From assembly GCA_031771865.1 (NCBI GenBank), contig JASISA010000002.1, positions 372,001-436,000 of the forward strand: a stretch of 64,000 nucleotides of DNA. Reading direction: 5' to 3'. Positions 33,737 through 44,699 of the stretch are shown one piece after another (position 1 is the stretch's first letter; every line of letters begins with the position of its first letter). The notes under the pieces were generated by a model. That model made no database searches. It was not told the origin of the DNA and was given only the letters and a program-made list of their open reading frames with translations. This stretch comes from Nothophaeocryptopus gaeumannii. Its lineage: Eukaryota > Ascomycota > Dothideomycetes > Mycosphaerellales > Mycosphaerellaceae. The translations under genes were made by a program, and so were the position numbers.

Positions 33737-34829
33737 TGTCCCTGCGTCAAAGGCGGCCTTTTTGGAGTGGAGATGCTTCTTGTCTTATTATTAACTCTAA
33801 CCCCTCTTGCTCTTAGATTTACAGTACTAGGGCTTGAGTCTGTGTCCCTGCGCATCGCGAAGTTTGAACGTGTTCTCACACACACTCTACTAGCAATGCC
33901 TGGTCGCCTTGCAGATGGCTGATATCAATGCCTACCCATTGCTGGGGTACGACTACGGCAGTTGTCTCCAATCGAATTGATGGTCCGTCTTGGCTCGTGC
34001 CATGTCGATGTTACCTTCTCCATTCCATGCAGGCCCTTGGCGATGGATCTTTGGAGCTTCGACGTCGAACATGACCTTGGCGAACATGGCTCGGCGGATG
34101 ATCCGGTTGGCTCATCTTTCTTAAGAAGGTGCAGTCTTTCTGCGTCTGCCCTATCTCGGTGCCCAGACGATGCTACGATTGGCGTAGTGCCGACTGTAAG
34201 CTCTACTGAGCTGGGAATGAGACAAGGCACAGATGAAGACACGGCAGACTGCAAATCTGATCTGCACCTCTCGGCCTTCCCACCGACGTCAGTCTCGACT
34301 TCAGCTCGTTTCATTGGGGCCCGCCACGTGAAGAAGCCGGGAGAACCACAGATCATTCTTTGGCTTCAACCTCAAAATACACCAGGATGCGTTGTATGCG
34401 ATACTGTGCGCAGGACTTTAGTGGGCGAGAGCGTCTGTCCAAATGGCGCAGCGTCCGTCTGACGTTGACCGACTTCTTGGGAAACTTGACATTTCACCAC
34501 TGCAATGTCCTGTGAGAGGCGGCGGCGGTATGTGCCTGTGCGCTGATCCGGTTTATATCAACAATTAGACCTGCATCCGTCTATTCGCCGCTACTCGCTT
34601 GCTGGCCTTCCCCTTGCAGGTTGCCGAAGTAAATAGTGCGCGATACAAGATGCTAGGCGAATGGATGTTGGCCGATGGCGAAGCATTTCTCCTCGTCATC
34701 GCTTCACTTTGCGGACATACGACCGACTGACTGACTGCAGGAGACATCACTACTGAAGCCGCACCTCGTAGGAAGTCGAGCTTCACCACCATCGCCACTT
34801 CACAACAACACTCCCAATACGCTGCTGCG
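33737..34829. other. Intergenic, no supported gene
   Basis: There are about 1.1 kb between the DPP4 start and the next gene. A long plus-strand frame (33962-34462) and its antisense partner are not protein-like. I see no repeat and no RNA gene. Confidence 0.4.
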
Positions 34830-35480
34830 ATGTCGACCCCTACTCTCAGCACCCTTCCAGGCGAGATCAGAAATACGATATGGCGACTTCTCGTTCTCTC
34901 AGACAACCCAATCAACGTCGAACCACTCTGTCAACCAGACAAGCAAAAGCTCCACCAGCCAGCCGCGTCCTTCACATGCAAGCAATTTCGCGATGAGGCG
35001 CTCAGCATCTACTACTCCGAGAACACATGGTACTTGGGCAAGATCGGCTACCACGATCCAAAGGACATTCGTCTGTACGACTTCAACCTCCGCTTGAAGC
35101 GTTGGACAGAGATGCTTGGCGTATTTACCAAATATCTCGCGGACCTGAGCATGGCGGTCGATGGACGATGCTACGCGTGGGAGGACTTCAAGATCCCCGG
35201 AGACGCGAACTACGAGATGAGCGTGAGATGTGAGGGGCATGTGAGGTTTGAGAGGAACGGTGCGCCGAGATGTACCTGCCGTTTGAAGGATGGTGTTGAG
35301 ATGAAGGCGAGCGAAGATGGAGCTGTGCTGCTTGAGGTCATGAAGGAGTATAGCGCTAGCTACTGCGAGGCTGTGCATGAGGGAAAGTGTGACAAGTGCG
35401 GGTTGAGTCGCTTGGAGAAGTTCGGGAGGACAGATGTCAGGCACTTGCCGCTGTGGGAGGACATCGTTGTCACCTGCTGA
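34830..35480 (+). CDS. 'LPGEIRN' family protein with cysteine-rich end, 216 aa
   Basis: This single-exon gene starts 'MSTPTLSTLPGEIRNTIWRLLVLSDNPINVEP' and continues 'AASFTCKQFRDEALSIYYSENTWYLGK', the two blocks that define the local family. Unlike the others it has four C-terminal cysteines arranged as 'CTC' and 'CDKCG' plus a final Cys, possibly a metal site. The ATG at 34830 sits 24 bases before the motif, as usual. The 5' leader contains tandem CACCACC/CAACAAC-type runs. The function is unknown. Confidence 0.72.
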   Translation: MSTPTLSTLPGEIRNTIWRLLVLSDNPINVEPLCQPDKQKLHQPAASFTCKQFRDEALSIYYSENTWYLGKIGYHDPKDIRLYDFNLRLKRWTEMLGVFTKYLADLSMAVDGRCYAWEDFKIPGDANYEMSVRCEGHVRFERNGAPRCTCRLKDGVEMKASEDGAVLLEVMKEYSASYCEAVHEGKCDKCGLSRLEKFGRTDVRHLPLWEDIVVTC

Positions 35481-36198
35481 AGCTCTGGTCGAACGACTTT
35501 ACGAGTCCGGGTCTTAGGCCGCATATGCATTTCATCATGCACTTGCCGCCGGCCGCCGGTTTCTCAGGAGCAGCCACATACAATAGTTCGCCGACTCCGA
35601 CTGACATCAGTCATTGGCACCAGGTCTGCGCGAAAGAGGGGACCGCAGGAGTTACGCTGGACGGGCTGGAGAAGGGCAGAGCAGCGTTTCAGAGAGATTT
35701 GGAGGGGATCTGTCTTGGAAGGACGCCCCGAGAGTCCATGCTGTGGCTCAGCAATGTCTATGACATAGGCGGATCGACACACTGCTCCGATGGTTCTCGA
35801 GGAGATTGGCAAGGACGGAGGCTCAATTTCGAGTCAAAATGGCCCGTTGACGACTCCAAAAAGAGTGGAATATCAGCTTTGCAGACGTTGAGTCCGCATC
35901 CGAAGCTCTTTAGTGCCTCTGAATGTCATCATCCGAAGGCGTAGTTCTGCTGCAAGTCTTTAGCGTCTATGTCCATGTATGTGGAAATTTGGTAATGCGT
36001 CCTAGTTGTCCAGTCTGCTCTCTGAGACACAGGCCAAGGGACGCCAATCGCTCGTCCAAGGTGGGCGCCGCCCGAAATCTTTTCTAGATTCCATGAAGCT
36101 CAACCTCAAAATCGAGGCGCGTAAAGCCCACAGTCAAGCCACACAAGCCTCCAATCCCATCTCGAAAGAATTTCAACCCTCCACTTTATCCCCTCCCT
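35481..36198. other. Intergenic, no supported gene
   Basis: This 718-bp region lies between a plus-strand gene and the 3' end of the carnitine carrier gene. A plus-strand frame runs across it (35396-35944), overlapping the end of the upstream gene; its content has no motif and it starts inside that gene, so I do not call it. Confidence 0.4.
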
Positions 36199-37337
36199 CT
36201 AAAACACCTTGTTCATAGCCGCATGCGCCAACTCCACGCCCAGAAACGTCGCCGCATTCGCCGGCACCGCTCTCGCCATCGCAGGTCCTACCCCTGGGAA
36301 GAAAGCTTTGAACCCTCCTCGTCCATACAGCTCCTTGATACATCCTGAGATACTCTGATTACCCTCAGCAGACTGCAATCGTGACTTGACAGTATCCACA
36401 GGGAAGACCGCCGTCCACATAGCTACACCCGCAGCACCACCAGCCGTCATGATTGCTGTGAGAGACATTTGACCTGGCTTTCCTGTTTCTGGGTCTTTGG
36501 GCGTAAGCTTCTTTTTGAGGATCTCGTATGTTGCGAAGTATGCTGCCGAACCAGGCCCATCTCTCGCCAACGTCATCAAAGATCCCCTATAAACCGATCG
36601 TATTCCTCCCTCCTTGTACAGTTGTCGGACGACGTCTGTGCCGCCAGAGTATTTCGGTTTCTCGCCGGGTTTCAGCTCTTTCTGACCTTGAATTTGCAGG
36701 ATGATCTTGACGCGTTCGAAGGGGGCTGTTATGGCGGTCATGGGGATAGCGGAGAAGAATCCCGCGAAGGAAACTTGAGCGATGGAGTACTGGTTGTTTT
36801 CGACGGTAGAGAAGTTGTTTACGAGTTGTTTGCCTACGCCGTAGGCCCAGAAGTTTACGGCGACTGGAGGATAAGTGTTAATTAGGTCGATCTCCAGGAG
36901 GATGTGATGTGGTTTTGGTAGTACTTACACATAGGCGTCACACCGACCAGTGGTGCTGAGACACCAGCATATAGTCCTCGTACAGGTCCTTCTCTCGCTA
37001 TCGTCTTCCTCACTACGTCCATAGCTCCGCTGTAGACTCCCTTCTCGGCAGTCTGTAACCGCACCTTGACCAAGTCAAAGGGGTGTCCCACCACGACCGC
37101 GCATACTCCTCCTACTCCTCCAGCTGCGAAGTCTCGTAAGCTCTGGAAGGACTTCTTTGCTGTCTCCTCGGCGATCTCCTTGACCTCTGCTGTTGAGGTC
37201 GGTATTTGCTGCTTCACGTCTTGAAGCTTTTGCTGTGTCGCATCTTTTATTTGGTCGACGGAAGGTATTTGCTGCTTGAGAGGCTCAATGTTTCCTTTGG
37301 CCGCTTGTTTCACGTTGTCCGTAGTAGAGGAGGACAT
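36199..37337 (-). CDS. Mitochondrial carnitine/acylcarnitine carrier
   Basis: This inner-membrane carrier exchanges acylcarnitine for carnitine so that acyl and acetyl groups enter the matrix (CRC1/AcuH type). Two exons (37337-36929, 36863-36199) with a 65-nt intron give 357 residues; the join reads 'LVGVTPMFAVNFWAYGVGK', a well-conserved carnitine-carrier segment. The three carrier repeats each have the Px[DE]xx[KR] signature: HPFDLVKVRLQ, APFERVKIILQ, FPVDTVKSRLQ. A ~65-residue hydrophilic N-terminal extension (repeated QQIP) precedes repeat one, longer than in animal carriers. The protein is functionally linked with the acyl-CoA synthetase at 29146-31249, though that gene is not adjacent. 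Confidence 0.92.
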
Positions 37338-38012
37338 GCTGGGCGATGCCAGCGATTGCTCTGAGTCGGGCTCCGCTTTGTGTGTCGGATCTACGCGATA
37401 CGGGTGATATGGACGTTCTTGTACTCTGTGATAGAAGAATAAGAGTGAGGTTAATGTAGAAACTCACTGAAAATGTAGAAGTCTATAGCAATTTCAGCGC
37501 GTGCATGTGTCAACCGGCTAGAACTGTGGCAGGAGAGCTCCGGTAGGTTCATTTTGCTTTGCCGAGGCATTGAAATCCAACGCCGACGTCAACAACGCCT
37601 TCCCAAGACCGTCCGACCGAACAACGACATCCTCTTGACAGCCATGACAGGCCTTATGACACAGACCTCACATCATTCACACGAGGCTGATAGACGTGTG
37701 AGCGCTGTCACATGCGTCTCGCGGACCTTCAATTACGACGCATCTAGCTCCAAGCATTTCTGCAGGTGCCCATCAGCTCGTCAGGCCGCCTCCTCCGAGG
37801 GCTCTATCCGCTACCCGAAGCCAGCGACCGTAGAAACCGGACGGTATCGAAGACATCTGAGATGCGTTTATCAATGTCACCTCCTCTTTGTTGACACCAC
37901 TGAGTCGCTTCTGCAAGCGCTTCGGCTACAGGCGCAAGGCTGAGGCACACAGGTGTCGCCCTTGACCAACCCTGCTCTCAGCTCCCGCTTCCACGCTGTC
38001 TTGTCGTTGAGC
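37338..38012. other. Intergenic, no supported gene
   Basis: This 675-bp region precedes the membrane protein gene. The short plus-strand frames are not convincing. The true start of the membrane protein may lie here, but I could not find an ATG that joins to it. Confidence 0.35.
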
Positions 38013-39684
38013 TGTCAGCAAGATCAGAAGTTGTTCTTTTCGCAAGGCTGGCCTTTCGAAATGGAGTGCGACCTCAACAGGCTGGCGCTTGGGCGTGCAA
38101 CGAGGACGGTATGCCAGAGCTTAAAGGCTTGAGACTGTCTCACTGGATAAGGTTTGCTAGCGTTTCATTCCACTCGTGGACATCTCGTGATGGCAAGACA
38201 ATCTTGCGCTCAGCTCACTTGCTCTGCCTTGGTCGCTTTCAGTAAGAATGACGATACGTGCACCTTCGAGGCTGATCCGGATCTGGTGAGCAATGTACCC
38301 AGAAGAAGACTGTACTTGGAAGCTGATCAGATGCGATAGGCAGGCATCGGCGTGCCTCTCTCTTTCATCATCACCGGCTACATTACCTTGTTGATTTCTG
38401 CGTACATCTTCTTTTTTGTCAAAGGTGGCTTCGCATCCGACTTAACGAACACGCTCGACGGCGCAATCATCGCTGTGGTTCAGCATTTCATTCCGTGGCC
38501 ATGCCGGAGACACGCTGAAGCAAGTAGTGATCATGCTGAGCGATCAGCAGCTGGTGCTCGGCTTCTCCTTTCTCACTGTTGGCTGTGTGCTCGTCACACC
38601 AGAAGATACTGCTCCTCTTAGCTGACCTCTTGCAGATGTCAAGTTCGAGACGATGACAGAATACCACTTCGCTATCGTCTCAGCACTTTCAAACTTATCT
38701 TTTGTTGTCCATGTGACTACGATCCCCGTCATCAAGGCAGCTATGTTCAGCAATCATGAGAAAGACGTAGACTGGAAGAACTTCAAGCGTCTCTGGAGAG
38801 CCATCAAAAAGCTCTTTTTCGACATCTTACTGTTCGTCGGCTTCATACCAACTGGAAACCAACTCTGGCTTAAGGACTATGGATTCCCGGTGCAAAGTGT
38901 ATGGGACAACAATCAAGGCAACTACTCTGGTGAGCCTTTGAGAACCATAATAGCCGACATGCTGCTCCTCCGGTGGGGTATCGAGTACGAATTCAACACC
39001 TTCTTTCCCATCCTCTCTGAAAACTCGATGACAGAGATGGTGACGAAGATACTGATCTGGCCACTCTTGCTTCCCGGGATATTGTACTTCGGACTAACAA
39101 AATGCCTGGACCATCTCGAGAAGATCTCTTGTCATCCAACGACATACATAATTTCAAAGGTATTCCAGTATGTCTCGTGGATGTGAGCAGTGCTCGTATT
39201 CCTCTGCTACGAGACCCTTCACTCACAAAGTCTGCGACTGACGAGAAATTGGGCCATGCTGATCAGCAATACCGCACGCACCTTTCAATACAAGTTACTG
39301 GCTGAAAGCCCACGGACGCCAAGGCAACGAGAATGAATGGAGCTTTGGACAGGCAGTGTCAATGTTCGCGCTGTTACGGCCACTTTGCCTCGCGTTCCAG
39401 CGCTTGTATGGCAAGCGTTCACGTCCAGCCTCCACCCTGGCTGAACTGACATCTCGATTTCAGACAGGATTATGAAAGTCCACTTCAAGTACCGAAATGC
39501 TCGAGTCGCGATCAGCTCTAACATCCGGCCTATCTCTACCACTCAAACAGAGGTAAAAAGCTTGTTCTATTTTGGGTACCCGTTGGAGAAGCTGCATAAC
39601 GTCCAACACTTCGAGAACAAGCTCTATGAGCATCCAGCGTTCAAGCACCTGGTGGGGGGTTGTTCATGCTCGCAATCTTCGTAA
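38013..39684 (+). CDS. Fungal multi-pass membrane protein, probably damaged
   Basis: This belongs to a fungal family with an extracellular-type N-terminal part and several membrane helices; function unknown. Readable pieces in order: 'CQQDQKLFFSQGWPFEMECD' (38013 on); 'CTFEADPDL' joined across 38286-38339 to 'AGIGVPLSFIITGYITLLISAYIFFFVKGG'; 'VVIMLSDQQLVLGFSFLTVG'; 'EYHFAIVSALSNLSFVVHVTTIPVI'; 'MVTKILIWPLLLPGILYFGL'; and 'GNENEWSFGQAVSMFALLRPLCLAF' near 39340. Plausible short introns are 38475-38520, 38585-38635, 39183-39294 and a GC-AG intron 39411-39463. I found no start codon. The frame ends at 39684, just after a run of six G (39654-39659); the next frame continues with a hydrophobic helix (LFMLAIFVTVTCWAVKGWAF), so one base appears to be missing. 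Exon limits are provisional. Confidence 0.5.
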
Positions 39685-40552
39685 CAGTGACATGCTGGGC
39701 AGTGAAGGGCTGGGCGTTCTGATGTCTTTCTATATCCTTCACGGTAGCGATGTTGTCCTGTGGGTGTCTGTCTTAGCCCCGTGATCCTGCCTCCCACCAC
39801 GCCCAAAGCGGCCCCTCGCTTCAACTCACCAATGCATTTTGCATAATAATGCATGCCTAGGCCCGCATCGTATATGAACGCGTGGCGGCGAGTGCGGACA
39901 AAAGATTATTGGTTCCAGATCCTCCTAGATAGAGTATGCGGCCAAAGTGCTAAGCGAAAAAACTCGTTTTACCTGAACGGGCTGAGGCCACTGCAAGGCC
40001 GCTGCAAGGCCGGCCTCCACCTGCCTTTTGACCGTCGTGCGCTTCGCTACGGCTTCGTGTTTGTTTGCCGAACTGCCTTTGACAAGATCTTCTCTGGGTT
40101 AGTAGATGGACCGCTACGGCTGGATTTGGAGATCGTGCCGGATCGATGACGGACTTTTCGGCCTCTTCGCCTTCTAGAAGGGGTGATGTGCCGTCGCCAA
40201 CGCTTCCAACGATGTTCTGATTCTGTTTTCGTTTCACGACTGCTACAATTGCGAGAAGACGGAGGAAATATCGGTTTCGAGGTTCACCTGGCATCTAAGG
40301 AAAAACACAACGCGTACTGGAATGCGGCATTGGATTGGAGCCGATCGAGCAAAGGGACTTTAGCCTGCAGCCACTAGAACTATTCGATCCTTCGCTCTTT
40401 GGTACCTGAGAGACCTTGAGTGGTGTACCACCGATTTGGGCACAATATAAGCCTTTCAACAAACATTGCATCCTGGACTCGCAGACCTCCCCAACTTCAA
40501 CCGGTCTTCGCTCTCTTGGAGCGCTCTCGAGAAAACTGTCTGAAGAGCGACA
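39685..40552. other. Intergenic; leads into a secreted-protein promoter
   Basis: The first ~50 bp encode, in another frame, the detached last helix of the membrane protein. The rest has no supported gene. A TATA-like AATATAAGC lies at about 40444-40452, about 100 bp upstream of the ATG at 40553. Confidence 0.45.
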
Positions 40553-41353
40553 ATGCGGAACTTCTTCTCCATTCCGCTGGCACTCTGGGGCAGCTATGCC
40601 ACGACAGCATTCGCCGCCCAGGCACAAGACGATACCTGCTCTTCTGGCGGAGTAGCGAGGCTGTTATCAGTCCTTTCAGACTACGCACCCGCTCAATCAT
40701 TATGCTCGGGGCAATATCCGGCACTCACTGCATCGACAACGACAATTACTTTGTGCACTCCAGCACCTACACAAAATGCTCGACGAGACCGGCCTAGCAT
40801 ATCCAAGGAACCACCCGGGGCTCTTACAACAACATACACATACAATGGACCACCAAACAGTAATGGAGCAGGCGCCAGTCCTGCTGAAGCAGCATTCGCA
40901 GCTCTACAGGCTCAACCCTCCTCAAGTCAGAAAACCTTTTGTTCTTGCCTCTCACCTCCTCCCTCAACAGCGACAGTCACTCTCACAACAACCTGTCCAA
41001 CCGCACCACCTCGGAACTGCAAAAACCCAGCTCGCTGCGACTCTGATTCCTACTGCTTCGAATCTCCCACCGTCGGCGCCTGTTTCTGCCATCCAGATAC
41101 CGACCATGCGAGTATGGGTTATTGCATGAGTGCAGGACCAGCATTTGGCACAGACGGATGTCCCGAGAAGTATGAGGATTGCTCGTCAAACGCCGACTGT
41201 GATGGAGGGAGCAGGGTGTGCATTTATGCGTGTTGCAGGGAGGAGCCGTTTTGCGTGGATTTGAGGGATTATGACCCGAAGACGCCAAATGTTGCGGCGA
41301 TGGGGAAGTTGTTCAGGAGGGAGGATCGGGGGAAGAGGTGGAATCCGAAGTAA
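40553..41353 (+). CDS. Secreted cysteine-rich protein, 266 aa
   Basis: This single-exon frame has a signal peptide (MRNFFSIPLALWGSYATTAFA). A Ser/Thr/Pro-rich middle follows, including a run of TTT- and PAPT-type residues, with two 'C..Y..L/T..T..LC' pieces. The C-terminal domain is rich in cysteine (NCKNPARCDSDSYCFE, GACFCHPDTD, GYCMSAG, DGCPEKYEDCSSNADCDGG, CIYACCREEPFCVD). The count is about twenty cysteines in all. The 'C..DSDC..G..C' pattern looks like disulfide-rich knots found in secreted fungal proteins, but I cannot assign a family. The end is strongly basic (FRREDRGKRWNPK). Probably extracellular or wall-associated. Confidence 0.72.
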   Translation: MRNFFSIPLALWGSYATTAFAAQAQDDTCSSGGVARLLSVLSDYAPAQSLCSGQYPALTASTTTITLCTPAPTQNARRDRPSISKEPPGALTTTYTYNGPPNSNGAGASPAEAAFAALQAQPSSSQKTFCSCLSPPPSTATVTLTTTCPTAPPRNCKNPARCDSDSYCFESPTVGACFCHPDTDHASMGYCMSAGPAFGTDGCPEKYEDCSSNADCDGGSRVCIYACCREEPFCVDLRDYDPKTPNVAAMGKLFRREDRGKRWNPK

Positions 41354-41578
41354 GGTAGAGACGATGGTATGATCGTGCTCCGTTCTGTTGTAGATTATTA
41401 ATGATCTAATGTCTTGACCCGTCGTTTCGGGATTGGAAGGGCTGTTTGCTCTGCGCTTTGCAAAGTGAGGGAAAGAAACGCCGTCTTCATCGTGTCTTGC
41501 TGCACGAATAGGAAACGCTCTCGCCTAGTCAGGAATTTCAAGCCTATAATTGCTGCCGCATTTCGTCCATTGGCCTTC

Positions 41579-43785
41579 TCAACATCCACCGGGCTTCCCC
41601 TGCGTAACTATCGTCAACTCCTTGAAATCACTCCTCGTCGGAAATTCATCATCAGAAGCCGCTGGCATAACCACTGAAGACGCCAAGCTCACAGAAAGGT
41701 CATTGACATCTTGCACTGGAACCGTCGCGTTGTCGAGCTGTGCGAAGCAGTCAGCCATTCATGCTTGCATCTTCATTCTTCGCGTACTCACCATATTCAC
41801 CCTCCAATGTAGATTCGTCTCCAGATACGGCTCCACATCCTCCTCATTGATAGACTTCAGTTCACCGGACTGCACCTTGTTCAATAAGGTATCGGTCAAC
41901 GGTATACCGGCCCCAATTCTGACAGATTGTCTTTCCTGCCCTCTAGTCGACAGCGACGCAAATGGAGCGTGTATGCCGACGAGATTTGGCGACAATGGCC
42001 AGGAGTCTGGGTCGGTTTCGTTGTAGTGGCCGACAAAGATGTAGATGGCGTACGAGCCGTTCAACGCATGCTTATCCGAGACAATATTGGCAACATAGTG
42101 GTTCAATTGGCCATTTGCGCCTGAGTTCGCCTTCACCACGTCCTCTGGTGTTGCCTTTGTGGCTCTGCGACCAGGGTCGCGTTTTTGTAGCGGTCCGCCT
42201 GAAGCTGCGTTGGAACCATAGAGTCGATTCACGGCCGCTCTGATCTGGCTCGCGTTCCTGGAAGCGGTCTCAGGGTATGTGTAGCCAAATTGCTCCGTGC
42301 TTTGGACCATATTCGACGTCCATTTAGTGCCATTCTCATATCGAGAGAATGGCTGAAGCGCTGTGCCTCGTTAGCATTTTTGCATGAACATATGAGAAAG
42401 CAACCCACGCGAGTCTGCGTCCTGTACTGAGCCAATTGGGATGGTATAGGACTGGGTTACTGCCGCCATCGGCTCGACGTAAGAGTTCGGATGTAGGTAT
42501 TGATACATGGAGAATACTCGGTCAAGCATGACGTGGTGCATCCAGAATATCGGATCATAGGTGGAGTAATCTAGATAGGTCTGTTATGAGTCAGTATGGG
42601 AGGCTTATCAAAGACGACGCGATCAATGATGCTTACCATATGCCCACGCATGCCAGTGAGACTGTGAATTGCGTCGTGTAGCGCCTCGACACCTGAGGTT
42701 GACGAACACGGTCAGTGAATTGCTCGTGTCGACCATGAGAAGACTTACTGTCTGCGTTCTGTTCGTTTCCAATCCAGGCTTCGTTGGAAAATTGGGTGAA
42801 GTTCTCGTAGAAAACAAACAGATTATACAGTCGGTTCATCAAGTTCACTCGCTGGTTGTCGATCAAAGGTCCAATGAAATTTTCCTGACTTTGCGCGTTT
42901 TGGAACCAACCCTGTGGATAACGCTTCGTCTCGTTCCACGAAGCAAACTCATAATCGCATTAGTTTCCTAACAAGAATGACAAAGGCGGAAGGGAAATAC
43001 CGGATTGTAAAAGAAGTCATCGGCGTCGACCGGATGGAACATGTACGAATAGATAGGGTTCCTGATCTCCTGTGTCCCATTGGGCATTGTCACAGTGATC
43101 CGTGGTTGTTGAAGCACTTCTGGCCAAGCACTTGTTCCGTTCTCGGGCTCGACAGCCCAGTCCCAGTAAGGGTATCGGACTTGCAACGCGGCGCGGGCGT
43201 ATCGCTGGCGAATGGCACCGGCAGGGAATTCATCCACAGCTTCGATGATGTGGTCGAAAAGGAACTGTTCGAAGAGCGCGATGTATGGTCGATGCCAAGG
43301 GAGGAGCAGATTGGAGACATGTGTGCAGTATCCCGGTGAAGAGATACCAGGTGCCGGAGGAACTCCATCCCACGAACGATAGGGGCGGCCGTGTATAGCT
43401 GGACTACTAGTCAGTGTCGCTGAATTGCTGATTACTAGCTCGAGTATGACTTACTGCAGATGTCGTAGTATGAGAACCTATCCTCTTGGGGTGTCGCCTG
43501 GAATCTCGCCAAACCCAGCAAGAAAATGTTGAACACGTCGGTATTCTTTGCTAGCTCTCTGATTTCGAGCCGTTGTGCTATACCGGCGTTTTGGATGCCG
43601 GTCACGGGAAAGCTCGATCCATTTGCAGATTGTCGCTTGCGAATCGCCGGCAGGATGTCGTCGTCCTCTCGATGGTATGTCAATTCCTCAACCTGATGGT
43701 CGTATAGAGTCGCGCGCACAGGATCGATCGTGCACGATAGCAGGAAAAGAATGAATGGGGTACATGTCAGCTGGAATGGATGCAT
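41579..43785 (-). CDS. Secreted tyrosinase (type-3 copper oxidase), seven exons
   Basis: Tyrosinase oxidises monophenols and diphenols to quinones and contributes to pigment formation. Seven exons join in frame: 43785-43455, 43398-43001, 42947-42749, 42692-42637, 42580-42409, 42360-41792, 41737-41579 (627 residues; introns of 54-57 nt). It begins with a signal peptide (MHPFQLTCTPFILFLLSC). The copper A ligands sit in 'SYYDICTIHGRPYRSW' and 'PGYCTHVSNLLLPWHRPYIALFEQ'. The copper B ligands sit in 'ALHDAIHSLTGMRGHM' and 'YDPIFWMHHVMLDRVFSMYQ'. 'DADSPLQPFSRYENGTKW' follows, then a long C-terminal domain ending '..GKPGGC'. Joins at every intron restore expected tyrosinase sequence. The C-terminal domain probably covers the active site in a pro-enzyme, as in other fungal tyrosinases. 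Confidence 0.92.
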
Positions 43786-44699
43786 CTTTGAGCAGGAGAT
43801 CAGAACGCGTCGAGCGGCGGACTGAGATCAGAAACAACTGTCATCCACGGAAAGACAGAGCTCTGAGAGTGCTGAAAACAAATGTAGTCGCCATGAGTAC
43901 GGCCGCTGTACTCTGGACACACTGCGAAGAGTGTGACAGCTGAACTCACACGCGGTGGGCGTGGAACGCGATGGAGGACTTGCTCGGTCACTGCGACCGA
44001 AAGACGCAAGGAGACCGGAAGACAATCAGCTGTTCGAAACATGGCCAGCACGGCTTCTCGGCGTGAATGTCGGTCGGGCATCATCGTACGTTGGTAAGAG
44101 AAGGTAGCATTCGCACGGCTGACAGCGGAATGCAGAACAGCGGATGATAAAAGACTGATGTTGTGTATGCCTTGGACCTGATAGTGCGATTGGGTTCTTG
44201 GACGCGTGTGTAGCGTCATCACATAGATGAGAGCAAACGATCCGAAGGGTGCAGGCGGAGTGAGGAAGGGATGAAGAAGACAATTTGAAGTTGATCCACC
44301 AATCCGCGCCAAGCCTTGATCCCGGTTCACGAAGTTGTCTTGACTTCTCCTTGTATCTTCGGCACCAACACCTACTTCACTCGTTGCTGGCCGCAGCGAT
44401 TGTGTCTGCAACTCGGCTTGTCCGCATGCCTGTGGCGTCTGCTGATGCTGGCGATCGCGAAGCACACCTGCTCTGGCTTTCGTGGAGAGCATTGCACCTT
44501 CTTCCCTGACGTGTACCAACTCATCGTGTCCTTTCGCTCCGCGTTTCATTCCTGTGAGTATTATCGAGTCCAGACGTCCTGCTCCCTCTGTCTCGTCTCC
44601 AGCGCCTGGGAGGATCTTTTCATACCCTGAGCACCGTCTTAGCAGGTAAATGTGTCTACGTATGGGCGGCAGATGGGAGAGACTCTCCGATGCTCATGA
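43786..44699. other. Intergenic, tyrosinase promoter side
   Basis: There are about 0.9 kb between the tyrosinase start and the transporter remnant. Frames occur on both strands but none carries recognisable sequence. The missing N-terminal half of the transporter is not visible here. Confidence 0.4.

Noticed and set aside
35396..35944. 182-codon plus-strand frame
   Set aside because: It starts inside the 34830-35480 gene in another frame and has no motif; it is probably intergenic.
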